A DNA stretch of 64,000 nucleotides from Lithospermum erythrorhizon (Eukaryota; Streptophyta; Magnoliopsida; Boraginales; Boraginaceae), in the NCBI GenBank assembly GCA_019722365.1, contig JADFUC010000398.1, forward strand, positions 372,001 to 436,000, written 5' to 3'. The notes under the pieces are model-generated. The model made no database searches. It saw only the letters and a list, made by a program, of their open reading frames with translations, and was not told the DNA's origin. How positions within the stretch are numbered: position 1 is the first letter of the stretch; every line of letters starts with the position of its first letter. Both the position numbers and the translations under genes were made by a program. Below are positions 43,683-55,600 of this stretch, piece after piece.

Positions 43683-46600
43683 ATGTGCCTAAGCCACTTA
43701 AATAGGCAACACATATGAGATTTTCAAGGAGATAAAATCTCCTAACTCCTATCATCTCATCAACAACCGGACTCAAACGAGTCTTGGGATTCGATTTTTC
43801 GCCCCGAATATTTCCTTCATGTTTCACTTTAGACCTGGGAAGTTTATAATACATTTATTATGTAGTTCGATTTACTATTCAGGTATGACCTCTATATATA
43901 AGAAAGAATATACAACAATATTCAACGGCCTATCAGATTAATAATAAATAGATTACGAAATGACCCTAGTTTCATCGAACCCCTAATGTCAATAAGTTAA
44001 ATCCTAAAAAATACTAATTGTCTAGTCAATTAATATATATTGAACTTACATATATACATACATAGATATATAATTTGAATGTGATTAAACCAACTGAAAT
44101 TGTTCAACGACATTTTACGAAAGACTACCTCCTATAGTTTCAACATCTCTTTACTCTGTCCTTTGACAATTTATGATATCGTATCAATCCATTCCTTCAA
44201 TACGTGATTGATTTCCAAAGCAGTCAAGTCTTCACAAACTCTCAGAACTCCACGCCTTCTTGGTTGCACAAACGTGCTATCATGGATATCCACCTTCATA
44301 GCCGGTGGCGCCCACCAAATCACCTTTTTAACTTTCCAAAGATTACGTAAATCCATTTAATTTATCCTGTCATGCAACTCATTCTCCTCCATCTGTTTCA
44401 AAGGAAGAATCCTATACAAGCTTGAAAATAATGAAAAAGTAATTAATGAATGAATAATTTAATTACCTACTTGAACAATTATCGACATTTCAGGCATTGT
44501 TATTGCGTTAACACCTTTATGGTTATTAACGGAGTTTTAATACATGCACAAATGTATCCTAGAAGAAAATCCTCTATGGAACAAAAATAATTACAAATAT
44601 ACCCTAATATTGCGAAATTTATTCATTTGTATGCAAAGGCTATATAGATCCCTGCATGAGCTGAATGTACTGAATCATTATTTATGAATCTTATAACATC
44701 TATTAACGCCGCCCAACGTCAGTTTCACTTGGACCCCTCGATATCCGACCAACTCCAACAATCAAGCATCAATATTGTAAAGTTAGTATCATATTAGTAC
44801 GTGATCAAACCAAGCGAGGGTTATATTTTTGTTTTCGTATGGTAATATTTTATAAGACCTCTCCGCTAATCGAACCTAAAACTGGCATACGGGAGAGACT
44901 CAATATCAACACACCGACATCATGCCATATTAATGTTATTTTATTATAGCTATTTGAGTATAAGATACAACTAATTACTATCTCTAAACATAGTAATGTT
45001 ATTTCATTATAGATATACAACTAAAACCCAGCATTGCAGAACAAGGATGTCGATTGATTAACAGAACAGAACTCCTACTCTATATTTAGTACAAGACAAT
45101 TAGTTACTAAAACAAATTATCAACATTTATATCTAAACCCTAGTTCACTATTCACTATCTCTTTTTTTTCAATTAGCTTAGTCATTTTTATAACATTCAT
45201 GTTGTGTACTCACACATATTATAACGGGAAAAATATTTTATTATTTATAATCCGCACTCAATATAATAAAAAAAATTGGAAAATCTTTGTGCGCGACAAT
45301 AAATTTATCAAAACAACCACATCAAGGTCAATATCAATCTGGCCCTCCTCCACGCATGCTGACGCTTCACAAAGATAGCTTTATTTGATAATGACTGTTC
45401 TAATTTAAGCTTGGTTATTGATTTTGATATGTGTCCACTGATATGGTCCGAACCAGGTGCCGTAGCAACCTCTTTTCGATCTCGTATTACTGTATGGATT
45501 GGATCTTTGTCTTGGATTTGAGACCTTTTATGATATAGGTCATTAAATGAAGCGACCCTCGATCCTCCTCGATTTGGGCAAGTACCGCTAGACTTGAACC
45601 TCCCGGATACGCGCGTACTAGTGTATCTGAACCATCCCCGCGATACGGGCAGCTCGTGTTAACTCGACCTCCAAGATACGGGTTGTGTCGGTGTTGACTT
45701 GATAAAAAAAATCGAATTGATGAATCTTGTAGCTCGTGGCTAAAGGTTCCTATCAACAGTAGATTCCGACAATGTGAGCGGCCCTCTGCTCTTTGTACCT
45801 CGGTGTCGGATATGAGTAGGACTCAAATAGCCTTAATTTACCGATTTATATGTTTGATTCAAATGTTCGAGCTTAATAGCTTGGTCTGTCCTCCTCGGCC
45901 TCAATTATTTGAATTCTTAAGTGGCCCTGATCAATATGATTCTCTCTCAAAGCTTCTTGCAGCTTTTTCTATTTTTTAGCTTAATTTTCTCCTCCTCTTT
46001 TTCTTTCTCCCTCCTCCCCAAAAAATAAAATTTTGTCGAGATACGGGATATTTATAAGCGCCCGATTCTCCGATGACGATTTTAGTAATATATTAAAATA
46101 ATAATTTAATCAAAATTCATGGCCGAGTTTTGGAAAAATCTCACTGACGCGAATTTGTTTCCACGGTAAGTTCTTAATCAATTTTCTACCTCTTCTTATC
46201 TACCGCTATTTCAGTCCGTTATATCAAGAAACTTTATTTTCATTTTTTATTTCTCCTCCAATTTATTATTTTAATTATGTAAATTTAAGAAACTCTATTT
46301 TAATGTCACATCATCCTACAAAGTATAAAATTAGGTTTAATTTAATAATAAGCCATAATTTTACCCTAATAATTAATTTTCGGTGGTTAAAATGTCGGGA
46401 ACCCTAAATTTTCCACATGTTTGGTTTTAATTGGAGGCTCGATCGAAACTCTAATCAACTCATGTAATTGTGTGATTGGTTATAAATCATCAAAACCATC
46501 CACATCCGGATATTCAATAAACCGCTCACAAATATGTCTAGTTTCATAATCCTTTAGTATCATAATGATAAATAAATAAAATTTATACTTACATATTTAA

Positions 46601-47690
46601 GATATTTATATTACTTTAATATATTTTCATTTGACATTTTTCCATATCGAGGTGAAACTTTGATCAATAATTATTCTTAAACTATATGTTCAAAATTGCA
46701 AGAAAATACATGAAACTATTTTCAAAGACGAATCTAATGATATAAATTTATATTTATTAAAATGTCAATGAAGAATTTTAATTAACGACAAAAGTCTTAG
46801 ATTCTACCAACATTTATAAATATATAAGATAATCCTATTTAATTCCCATAACATATAATTTATTTAATTTCCATAACATAATAAATAAAATAATTTAATT
46901 GTTCAAAATAATTCCTTTTAATACAACCGCAGAGTCTAGACCTGCCATGTCCATTCACTTATTTGTTTAATGCAGTATCATATAGCTGATTTCAAGGATG
47001 TGATTATGGTAATTAAGTTACGTGATCGTGAGTCTTTAATTTTACGAAACGGAAGGTGCATTAACTCTTATTATATCCGAAAGCAAACTGTTACTAAACC
47101 TCATTTAACAAATACCAAAAAACAGATGAAAATCATTATCAACGTTTCTATTACGCCTTCCTCTTTATGAAATCATCCAGTTTTAAATTTTTGGAAAATT
47201 TTAATTCTCTAAATACATTTGTATTAATATATAATAATAAAATATCAAAATATAATATTTTAATATAATTTGTTATTAACATGTTTAATTCAAATAAAAT
47301 TATTCGAATCACTTAAAATATCAAAAAAATGTTTAATAAGCAAAATCAAACTTATATCAGTTAATTATAATGCATCATCCTTTGACACACCATAATCATC
47401 ATTTTTCTCTTATTCTTAGAGGGTTGCTTTTTATGTATGAGTTTTAACAGTCTTCTTATTATTCACCCAAAACATAAAATCAAGATTTCAAGATTCCTTT
47501 CAATAATGAAAAGCAAGAGATAACAACATGTAGAATCTGCATAAATTGTGCGCTAATTTTTTAAATGTTATTTTTGTTCTAAAATACCCATTCTTATCAA
47601 TTTAATGTCAGCCTCTTATAAATTTAGTGAGATGATGATGTATGTTTCCTAAAGAGAAGAAAGCATGTTCACCAAATCTCCTCTTAAATA
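43683..47690. other. AT-rich intergenic, no supported gene
   Basis: A 61-codon minus frame at 44,171-44,356 and an 89-codon minus frame at 45,487-45,756 have no recognised family. A possible first exon (ATG at 46,119, 14 codons, then CG|GTAAGTT) lies 70 bases after a TATTTATAAG box, but no second exon could be found. Otherwise unremarkable. Confidence 0.45.
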
Positions 47691-47693
47691 TTA

Positions 47694-47938
47694 CTTATTC
47701 CATTTTTTTTTTTGTCATTCTAATCATTTGCTAGATTAAGAAAAATAAAAATAAAATAATCAAAAAATATATTGAAAATATAAATTGATAATTATTTAAA
47801 ACTATATCATTGGTTGATTAATTATTCTATAAAAAAATAAACCCCAAAAAGCTATCAAAATGAAAATAATAATTTATACTAGCAAATATTCAAACAAAAA
47901 AATTTAGCCTAGAACAAAATATAAAGATACGAAGGAAG
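47694..47938. mobile_element. Stowaway-like MITE upstream of the ERD2-like gene
   Basis: It is flanked by TA on both sides. The left end reads (TA)CTTATTCCATTTTTTTTTT and the reverse complement of the right end (TA)CTTCCTTCGTATCTTTA. Both ends also share an inner ATTTGCTAG. Length about 245 bp, AT-rich and non-coding, all typical of Tc1/Mariner-derived Stowaway MITEs. The terminal repeats are imperfect. Confidence 0.55.
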
Positions 47939-48330
47939 TATTACAGAGGTTGAAATCACTAACAATAAAAAAAGAATGTTTTTCAACTCCTTTAAAATAA
48001 GTTTTACCTACATAAAATTATTCACTTTCATCCCTTAAATTTATATCCTTATTATTTTGTATTTATTTTTTTTCACCATCTACCTTGCTAAGAATATATT
48101 GGAGTGAGTAAAATGAAATATGTCAAATAACATACATAAAAAAGTAACCGAAAATAAAAATAAATGATGGTTAGAATTTGGAAATGAATGTTAGAGGAAT
48201 ATTTAATGGAGCTAATATGGATGCTTTAAAAAACATGAAAATCGTGGCCCTAAAAAATATGAAACGACAATTATAATCTCATTACATCAAATGCATGAAT
48301 CCTCTTCGTGTCTCCACACTGAGACTGTAT

Positions 48331-48333
<3 letters not shown>

Positions 48334-48368
<35 letters not shown>
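48334..48368. repeat. (CT)n microsatellite in the presumed 5' leader of the ERD2-like gene
   Basis: About 17 CT units, 85 bases before the start codon. CT tracts in plant 5' leaders are common and can bind GAGA-type factors. A role here is untested. Confidence 0.95.
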
Positions 48369-48371
<3 letters not shown>

Positions 48372-48452
48372 GAACCATATAGCTAGCTAGAAGCAACCAA
48401 ACAAATCTCTCCAATTCTTGAAATCCCAGAAGAAAAATCAGGAAAACTGAAG

Positions 48453-51257
48453 ATGGGTTCAAAGAGAGGTGTTTCACCAACGAACAAGATGTTTGCATGG
48501 GTCAGAAAACAGTCAATGAAGCTCAAAATTGGCATGATCATCACTGTTTCACTTTTGGCCTTGTTGGTTTTGAAGTTCACCATAAAAGATCAAGACCACT
48601 TCTTTGTTGCTTCAGAAACTGTTCATTTTGGGGGGATTTTGATATTGATTCATACGCTCATCAAACAGAAGACATGCTCTGGTATTAAATCATGTTCTCT
48701 TTTTAATTAGTTTTTGGTGTTGATTGCTTTATCAGAACTGAGGTTTATTTTTGGTTCTTGGTATATTTGGTGATGCATTTGTTTGAAGAATTTGGATTTA
48801 TTTATTTGAATGACTTCTTACACTAATATTGGATACTAATGTGTTCGTTTTTTCTGTGGAATTGAAATTGAAACTGAAATGGGATTGGAGGAAAATCTGT
48901 ACAAATATACACAACTTAAATTTATGTTTTATTGAATATTTAATTTAATAAAGATTTGGTTTTGTTGTGCTTTCAATTATTTAGTTAGATTTGTTTATTA
49001 ATAAAAAGTAAGAAGATTATCAAATATAGCTGTGGATTTAATGAGTTCAAATTGGTCTACGAATGACATTCTAGGGGTAGAGAGGTTGAGGGATCAAACC
49101 TTACCGTTTGAATTTTAATGTAAAAAAGAACTTCTATGTTTTGCAAGTGAACTATATATAATGACTATTTGTAAGCATATTCAGCTAATACATATTCGGA
49201 GAACGCAATGATACATCATATTTAACGAAAATGTTTTTCATAATCTATTGAACAGACTTGATTTGTTTAAAGATAAAGATGGTCTATTTTAACTGTAACA
49301 TCCGAACTTTATCCAGACTATGGTATCAAATTTAGAAGGCGATGGTTGAAGTGTGAAAAATGAACAATAGATTTGTTGGCATATGTCATGGCATTTATGT
49401 ATAAAGAGAAGTTGAATGAGTCGTTTTTTAATGCTGAATCGTGGCATTACAATTTTGGTATCCTGTATTCATTATCAACAATTCCTCTTCTGCTCTTTCG
49501 ACCGTATTTTGCTTTCCTTCTATGGAAATTCTCTACAAGTTAGCAGACTTGACTATCAAGCGGATGGTTGTTTCTAGTATAATCGGACTAATCACTAGAA
49601 ACAAGTTGGCTTATTTCTATATACCTTGCTTGTTCTATAACCATTCTGCTACTTCAAGGAACTGAATTAAGAGATGGTTATATTAGTATGTAATATCATG
49701 TAGGGTGGGAATTCTCACATTGTTTTACAGCTCTGAAACTTTGATGGCTTGTTCTTTAACTATTTGAATAAGATTTTTTGAAGAATGGCTAACATACAGG
49801 AAGAAAATTGGAGCTTTTTCTAGTGGGGGTGGGGGGGAAGAGCTAGTATAGATCTTCATACTCTTTCATTGTGTTCTCATTTCCATTTCTTACATTGGTC
49901 AAATTGCTTATTCTGTATAGGTCTTTCATTGAAGACACAGGAGCTCACAGCCATCTTTTTGGCTGTGAGATTATTATGCAGTTTAATCTTAGAAGCTGAC
50001 ATTCACACTGTCCTTGACTTTTCCACTCTTGTATCGACAGTGTGGGTGATATACATGATCCGGTTTAAATTGAAGACCACTTACATGGCTGACATGGATG
50101 ATTTTCCTCTATATTATCTGGTAAAGAACACTTTTTTTTTTCTTTTTTGTTCTTTTAATTGTAAGAACATTCTCTGTTCATCCATTTCTTTGATCAGAGA
50201 ACAACATCAGATCATGTTCTATACATTATTAACTTAGTAATGTTTATATCTTTTAAAGGTTTGCATGAGTTTGTAACATGTAAGTATATATCGCTTCCAG
50301 CTAAAAATATACTCTGTACTCTAAAAATGGCAACAACTGTATCATACTATCCCAAACCACATGTTCCAGATTTCATAAGTAAAGCCTTGCTCAGAATATA
50401 AATCAATTACCACTTATTGACTGCTTGAATTTTATTATATATAACCTGTCTGTCTCATTGTCATTTTGATATCATTCCTCAAGTGCAATGATTGTTTCCT
50501 AATACGGGATTGAAAGACCTTTCGGTCTCTCTCTCCTTAAGAAGTAGAGTTCTAATTGCTGCAATCTAATTAGACTTTACTGTTTGGCAGCTGGTTCCGG
50601 CAGCTGGTTTAGCCATACTTGTCCATCCGTATCTGCCATTTCCACTCTTCGGCAGGATTCTCTGGGCCTTCTGTGTGTATATGGAATCTGTCTCAGTTCT
50701 GCCTCAGCTTCGCATGATGCAGAAGGCAAAGGTTTGTCTTACTTGCTTTGCCATCTAATTTCCTCATATTCCATTAGAACTCTTTAGATGAGTGCAATAC
50801 ACTACTCATACCTTGTTCTTTTATTATTCAGATGATTGAACCGTTCACAGCTCATTATGTGTTCGCTTTGGGCATTTCAAGATTTTTTGGATTTGCTCAT
50901 TTGATACTTCAGGTTGGTTTTCATAACTGTGAACCGTGAACACGCAAATAGTTTACGTTATTGGGATTTTAATAAATCTGACCTGCAGGTGTATGAAACT
51001 GGTGGGAAATACCTGTTCCTAATCGGAGCTGGATACATTTGGCCACCTACGGTATTACTCTCGGAGATTGTTCAGACGTTCATCTTAGCAGACTTCTGTT
51101 ACTATTACATCAAAAGGTGAGTACTCTAAAGTCTAAACTGATTGATTAAATATCTAACACCCAATAATCATGTTAGAGGAGATCAATGATGCATTTTTAT
51201 CAATTTTGCAGTGTAATGAGTGGCCACCTCTTGGTCAGTTTGCAATCGCCAGTCTAA
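48453..51257 (+). CDS. ERD2-like protein (ER-lumen protein retention receptor family), 274 aa, six exons
   Basis: Coding exons: 48,453-48,681, 49,921-50,120, 50,591-50,731, 50,832-50,912, 50,989-51,116 and 51,212-51,257. All introns are GT-AG and the phases add to 825 nt. ERD2-family proteins are seven-helix membrane receptors of the Golgi/ER that bind K/HDEL tails. Family marks seen are SLKTQELTAIFLAVRLLCS, YMIRFKLKTTYM, VYMESVSVLPQLRMMQ, EPFTAHYVFALGISRF and LLSEIVQTFILADFCYYYIK. The N-terminus carries about 50 extra residues with one hydrophobic segment (about 27-43). That marks the ERD2-like subgroup (ERP in Arabidopsis), rather than canonical ERD2, so K/HDEL retrieval itself is not assured. 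The start is the first ATG after a CT-rich leader. The first intron is long (1.2 kb). The gene converges with the G3BP-like gene. Confidence 0.93.
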
Positions 51258-52651
51258 GTGGCTTAAGCTTTTCATTTGGAAATGTAACTGTAACAGTAGA
51301 GAGAACTTACAATCAATATGTTCATTTCAACTTGCAAAAATATCAAGCCATCGGTACTATCATGATTTTTTTTAATCTGCCCTCACATTATATGACTAAC
51401 CTCTTCATTACGAGTAATATCTCGAGACTAAGGCTAGTGGCTAGAGTGAAATTTATATTATTCCTTTGCGTCTGGCAAAGACTTTACATGCTTAAATTGT
51501 GATCCCGACCACCACCATCGCTGGATCTCTTCTAATACCACTATGTATTCAAACTGTTAAAATTTCTGGTATGATGCATACTTCATCTATTTAGTTACTC
51601 AAATCACTTTGATACCTTGATGTATAATACACATTCTTAAGTCAATAAGTAGCTGATCATCTTGCAATCTTGCAATAGGGAATGTGTAACACATGAATGT
51701 TCTTATCCAGTGGTATGTGTAATCCTTTGTTTTGTTGTTTCAAACAACCTTCGAGGTTTCCAAAATAATTCATTCCTTTTTTTCTTTTTTTTAAATTAGC
51801 TGGCTTAAAATTACTTAGACACATAATATTACAAATCGCGAATACAAAAGATTAAAAGTTGATCACGAGGTTTCCAAAATTCATTCTATTTTTTCTTTTT
51901 CTTTTTTTAAATTTAAGGCGAAATTACGATTACATAATATTACAAATTACTTAATACAAGATTAAAGTTGACCATGAATTTACTTTTGCAAATAATAAAG
52001 AAAAATAAACTGAAATGTAGTCAATAAAATATGAAGTGACAAATCCGGCTCCAGTAAATAAATATCTATAAATTATTACCAAAATCCCCAACTACAAGTT
52101 TGTAAACCAGCAAAGCTTATGTGCTCTTGAGATCATCACCCACCACTTTTGCATATTTTATGTATACATTGTTGCATCATAATTAGAAAAGCAAAACACT
52201 TAACATCGACAAAATACATGATAATGTAAAAAATAAATAAATAAATAATCCCTAAACAATCAAATATTTAAATTACCAACTAGCATAAGTAAACTAGTGC
52301 TTATAATGATTAAAAAATGCTTTTAAGAAACGTGAATAAAAATTTGTCCAGACTATATTAATCATGCTTGTCTCTCAATAATATTCGTTCAATGACACCT
52401 CAAAAATTAATCACTAAATAAGACCCAAAAAGAGTTAAATGTTTACTCCAATCTAAATATGTAACTAAAAGCTATGGAGACTGAATCTAACATATACCCC
52501 TTGATGGGAAACAATATAAACCAAATTGTTGAAAATTGAAGACCAAAATTTCAGATGCCCCAACAATTGTGATTGTTTCCTCTATATCCCAATATCAATG
52601 CGGATGACCTAAAATATAAAAGGAAATCCAACTGGCTCATCTATGATGACC
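51258..52651. other. Convergent intergenic region (3' ends of two genes)
   Basis: It holds the 3' untranslated regions of the ERD2-like (+) and G3BP-like (-) genes, which end 1.4 kb apart. A 110-bp tandem duplication lies at 51,752-51,975. No further gene was seen. Confidence 0.6.
51752..51975. repeat. Tandem duplication, two units of about 110 bp
   Basis: Unit 1 (51,752-51,865) and unit 2 (51,866 to about 51,975) both begin CGAGGTTTCCAAAAT. Both continue with ATTC...TTTTTTCTTT, TTTAAAT, ACATAATATTACAAAT and AATACAA, and end with ATTAAA-GTTGA. Differences are small indels and several substitutions. Confidence 0.8.
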
Positions 52652-55600
52652 TCAAGCAGTAGCTGGCACTCTTGGTGCCATGTTTTTTGTGTTTCCATTG
52701 GCTAAGCCTGCAGGACGATTCCCACGGCCACCGTTGCTTGTGAAATCAGATCTCTGGTATTCATCACCTCGATAAGATGAACCACTGCGGTTGCCACTCC
52801 TGTTGCCATAGTCGTTACGGCTGTAGCCTCTCCCACCTCCATAATTTCCACGGCCTCTAGGCCCCTCGTTTCTAAAGCCAGAATCCCTTCCAGGTGGATA
52901 TCTACCCCTGCTATTCCCTCCCCCTCCTGCAGGAAAGAAACAAAGTTTCGATTACGAAAATAAAATAAAAATGAAATACAAGGAGTCACGTTTAAACATC
53001 ATGAATTAAATCACTTGAAAAATATACAATCTTATAATGTTGTAGATTAATAGACATAAGCCACACTACAAGAAAGCACAAGAGCCAAAAGTAAAGTAAA
53101 GCATGGTTAACAGACTAAAGAACATCAACTTGCCTCTTGAATTAGTTGACTTCTTTTCTTCAACAACCACTTGGCGTGTACCAATTACAACTGGAGAAGC
53201 CTGAGACATCAATAAGATTGGTAACCATGTTAAGAACTAGGAACTATCAATGGCAAACAGTACTCCAATTAGAGCAAAGTTATGTTGGCTAAGCCCTTGT
53301 CTTGAAAAAGATTATATCAACTAAGCTTCCCATTCGATCTACACAAACCTATGGTACTAAGCTTTAAAGGTCACCAAATTTTTAAAAATAGAAGACCAAG
53401 AGTGGAAAAGGAACACTTTGCAAAGATAGAGCATTCCTTTCAACGTTAACTGCAATCTCTCGTTAACCTGCCTAAGAAATTTTTTTTGAATAATCTCGCA
53501 TGCCAATCTTTCATATGAGCATATCTATGTATTGATTTTTATTCATATTATGAAGTCCCACCACGTAGAAGGATGCCCACTGTTTCTAGGAGCAGCATCT
53601 TATAACAGGCAACTAATTGCACAATGAGCAAACTGTGATAAAAGACGGGCACATTTATAAAAGAGAAGGAATTGTGGAAATCCTAGCAAGGATTGAATGA
53701 AAACCAAGGATAGTGGAAAGGAACTATTCCGATAGATGTTAGTCCACAGGATCTCTGACAACTCTGAGTTGCATATAGCAGAATATCCGCATCATATAAA
53801 AATTCGGACATCTCTAGATTCTACTGCAAAATAAAAATGTGAAAATAGATATTTGGGATCGGAACATCAGAAGTTGCTGCATATAATAAAACATAAATAT
53901 CCTCCGTTTTCTCTTCTTGTAAGTGTGATTATATGAAGTAAAAGTGATTAATTTGAACTTATTTAGACAGTTCCTTTGGAAAATCAACTCTTCTTTGAAG
54001 GAAAAGCAAAAGAGCCCTTAGAAATTACAAATCCACTCAAGCGGAAGTATCAAGTCCAACAACTAATCTCATAAGATAGAAGTCGGTATTGCTTAGCTTT
54101 TCCTCGGAAGCTTAAGTAACCTGCTGCAGCAAAAGCTTAAAACTAAACTTTCAGCTGCACAAGCTAATGAAAAAAACTAGACAAACAGCCTTAGAGAACT
54201 AGGTGATGTATCGAAAACTCACATATCAAATATACGAATCACGACCTAGATAGTTTTTCTTCAAGAGGCTCCAACGATGCAAAAACAGGCCGTGGACAAA
54301 AAATAAGCATACATGCATTTCCAAATAAAACATACCTCGATTGCTTTCTCAACAGAATTTGCTAACTCAAACTCAACAAAGCCAAAGCAAAAACCCTGTT
54401 GTAGCAATAGATGAGTAAAGATATTCACAACAGTAAAAAATATACAAACATAGGAACCCATACGCACTTTGTTGCTTCTGACTTGAATGCCATCCATCTT
54501 TATGTTACCAAATTGTTTGAACACGTCAGCAAGCATGTCAGGGGTTGCATTCATCGGTAGCCCCTTGATATATATTGAGCAACCATCAGCTGCAAAACAG
54601 TATAATATAAACACCTATTAGGATGAAACAAACATTGTTTTGCTAAGTTTATCTCTTACAAATAGTTTATAGTATATAAATAAACATGCCTTCTTCAGCC
54701 TGGCCATTCCCATTTTCAACAGTACTAACATTGGAAATTTGTCCACCATTTCCTGATGCAGAATACTGGTTCACTTGATTTTGGCTCTTAGATATAGGTT
54801 TACGAGCAACAGGTGGTGGAGCTGAAAATACAGCAGCAGTTTCTTTGAGATCCTTTACCTGAGAACCAATGTATGGAGCAGGAAACAGAACTTCAAATCA
54901 TACATTTAAATAAAGAAAGACGATAGAACAAGAACAAGCCGGATATCTTAAAAAATTGATATTCATAATAGGTTGGACGAGTTACAATGAGTGATCCTAA
55001 TGTACATTGGATCATCAAGTTATTTTACTAGAGTAGAAACACTTACCATAGAAGCAAAAGATCTTTTTGGCACTTCTCCATTCTTGGCATTGGATTCTAC
55101 CACAATGTTTGAATCATCATGAACCTTATTAACAACCTCAGCTACAGGAACTTCCTCTTCAACCGCCACAGGCACATCTCCATTCTCCAGTGGATTGTAC
55201 ACTTCTCCCCCATTAGAATCCTTTGTGGATGGAGTGCTCTGTTCTGAAGTGTGATTCTCCACCACCAGAGGATGATCTGAGCCCAGACATGGAAGGTTAA
55301 CAAAAACATATACTTAGTTACTAGAATCAGAATACAGAAAACATGTAATCAAAAGATATAAAGCCTACTTGACTCTGGCGTGACAGGAGCCACCACTGCA
55401 TTAGCAAGAGCACGGTTAGAAGGCATGGTAGTGTTTCCCACATAACGGAACATGTCATTGAGGACAAAGAAGCCTATTTCTTGTGGTGCCAGGAAGAAAG
55501 TCTGAGCAAAATTTTTAATTGGGCTGTCCTCCCGAGACAGATAACCAATGACAAGAACATGCACTCCCCCTTCGAATGAATGTTGTGCATCCACAGTCTT

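Noticed and set aside
44171..44356. Fragment of a LINE RNase H domain (VIWWAPPAMKVDIHD-like)
   Set aside because: The W-PP pattern resembles plant non-LTR RNase H starts, but the catalytic aspartate context and following motifs are absent.
46119..46162. First exon of a gene (ATG, 14 codons, GTAAGT donor after a TATA-like box)
   Set aside because: No downstream exon or homology supports it, and such motifs occur by chance in AT-rich DNA.
48497..48688. Alternative frame starting ATGGGTCAG in ERD2-like exon 1
   Set aside because: Only the frame from 48,453 joins exon 2 in phase and matches the family N-terminus.
52702..52989. 95-codon minus frame rich in Gly/Ala/Thr overlapping the last G3BP-like exon
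   Set aside because: It is an alternative frame of the RGG exon and crosses the splice acceptor. The RGG frame fits the family and joins in phase.
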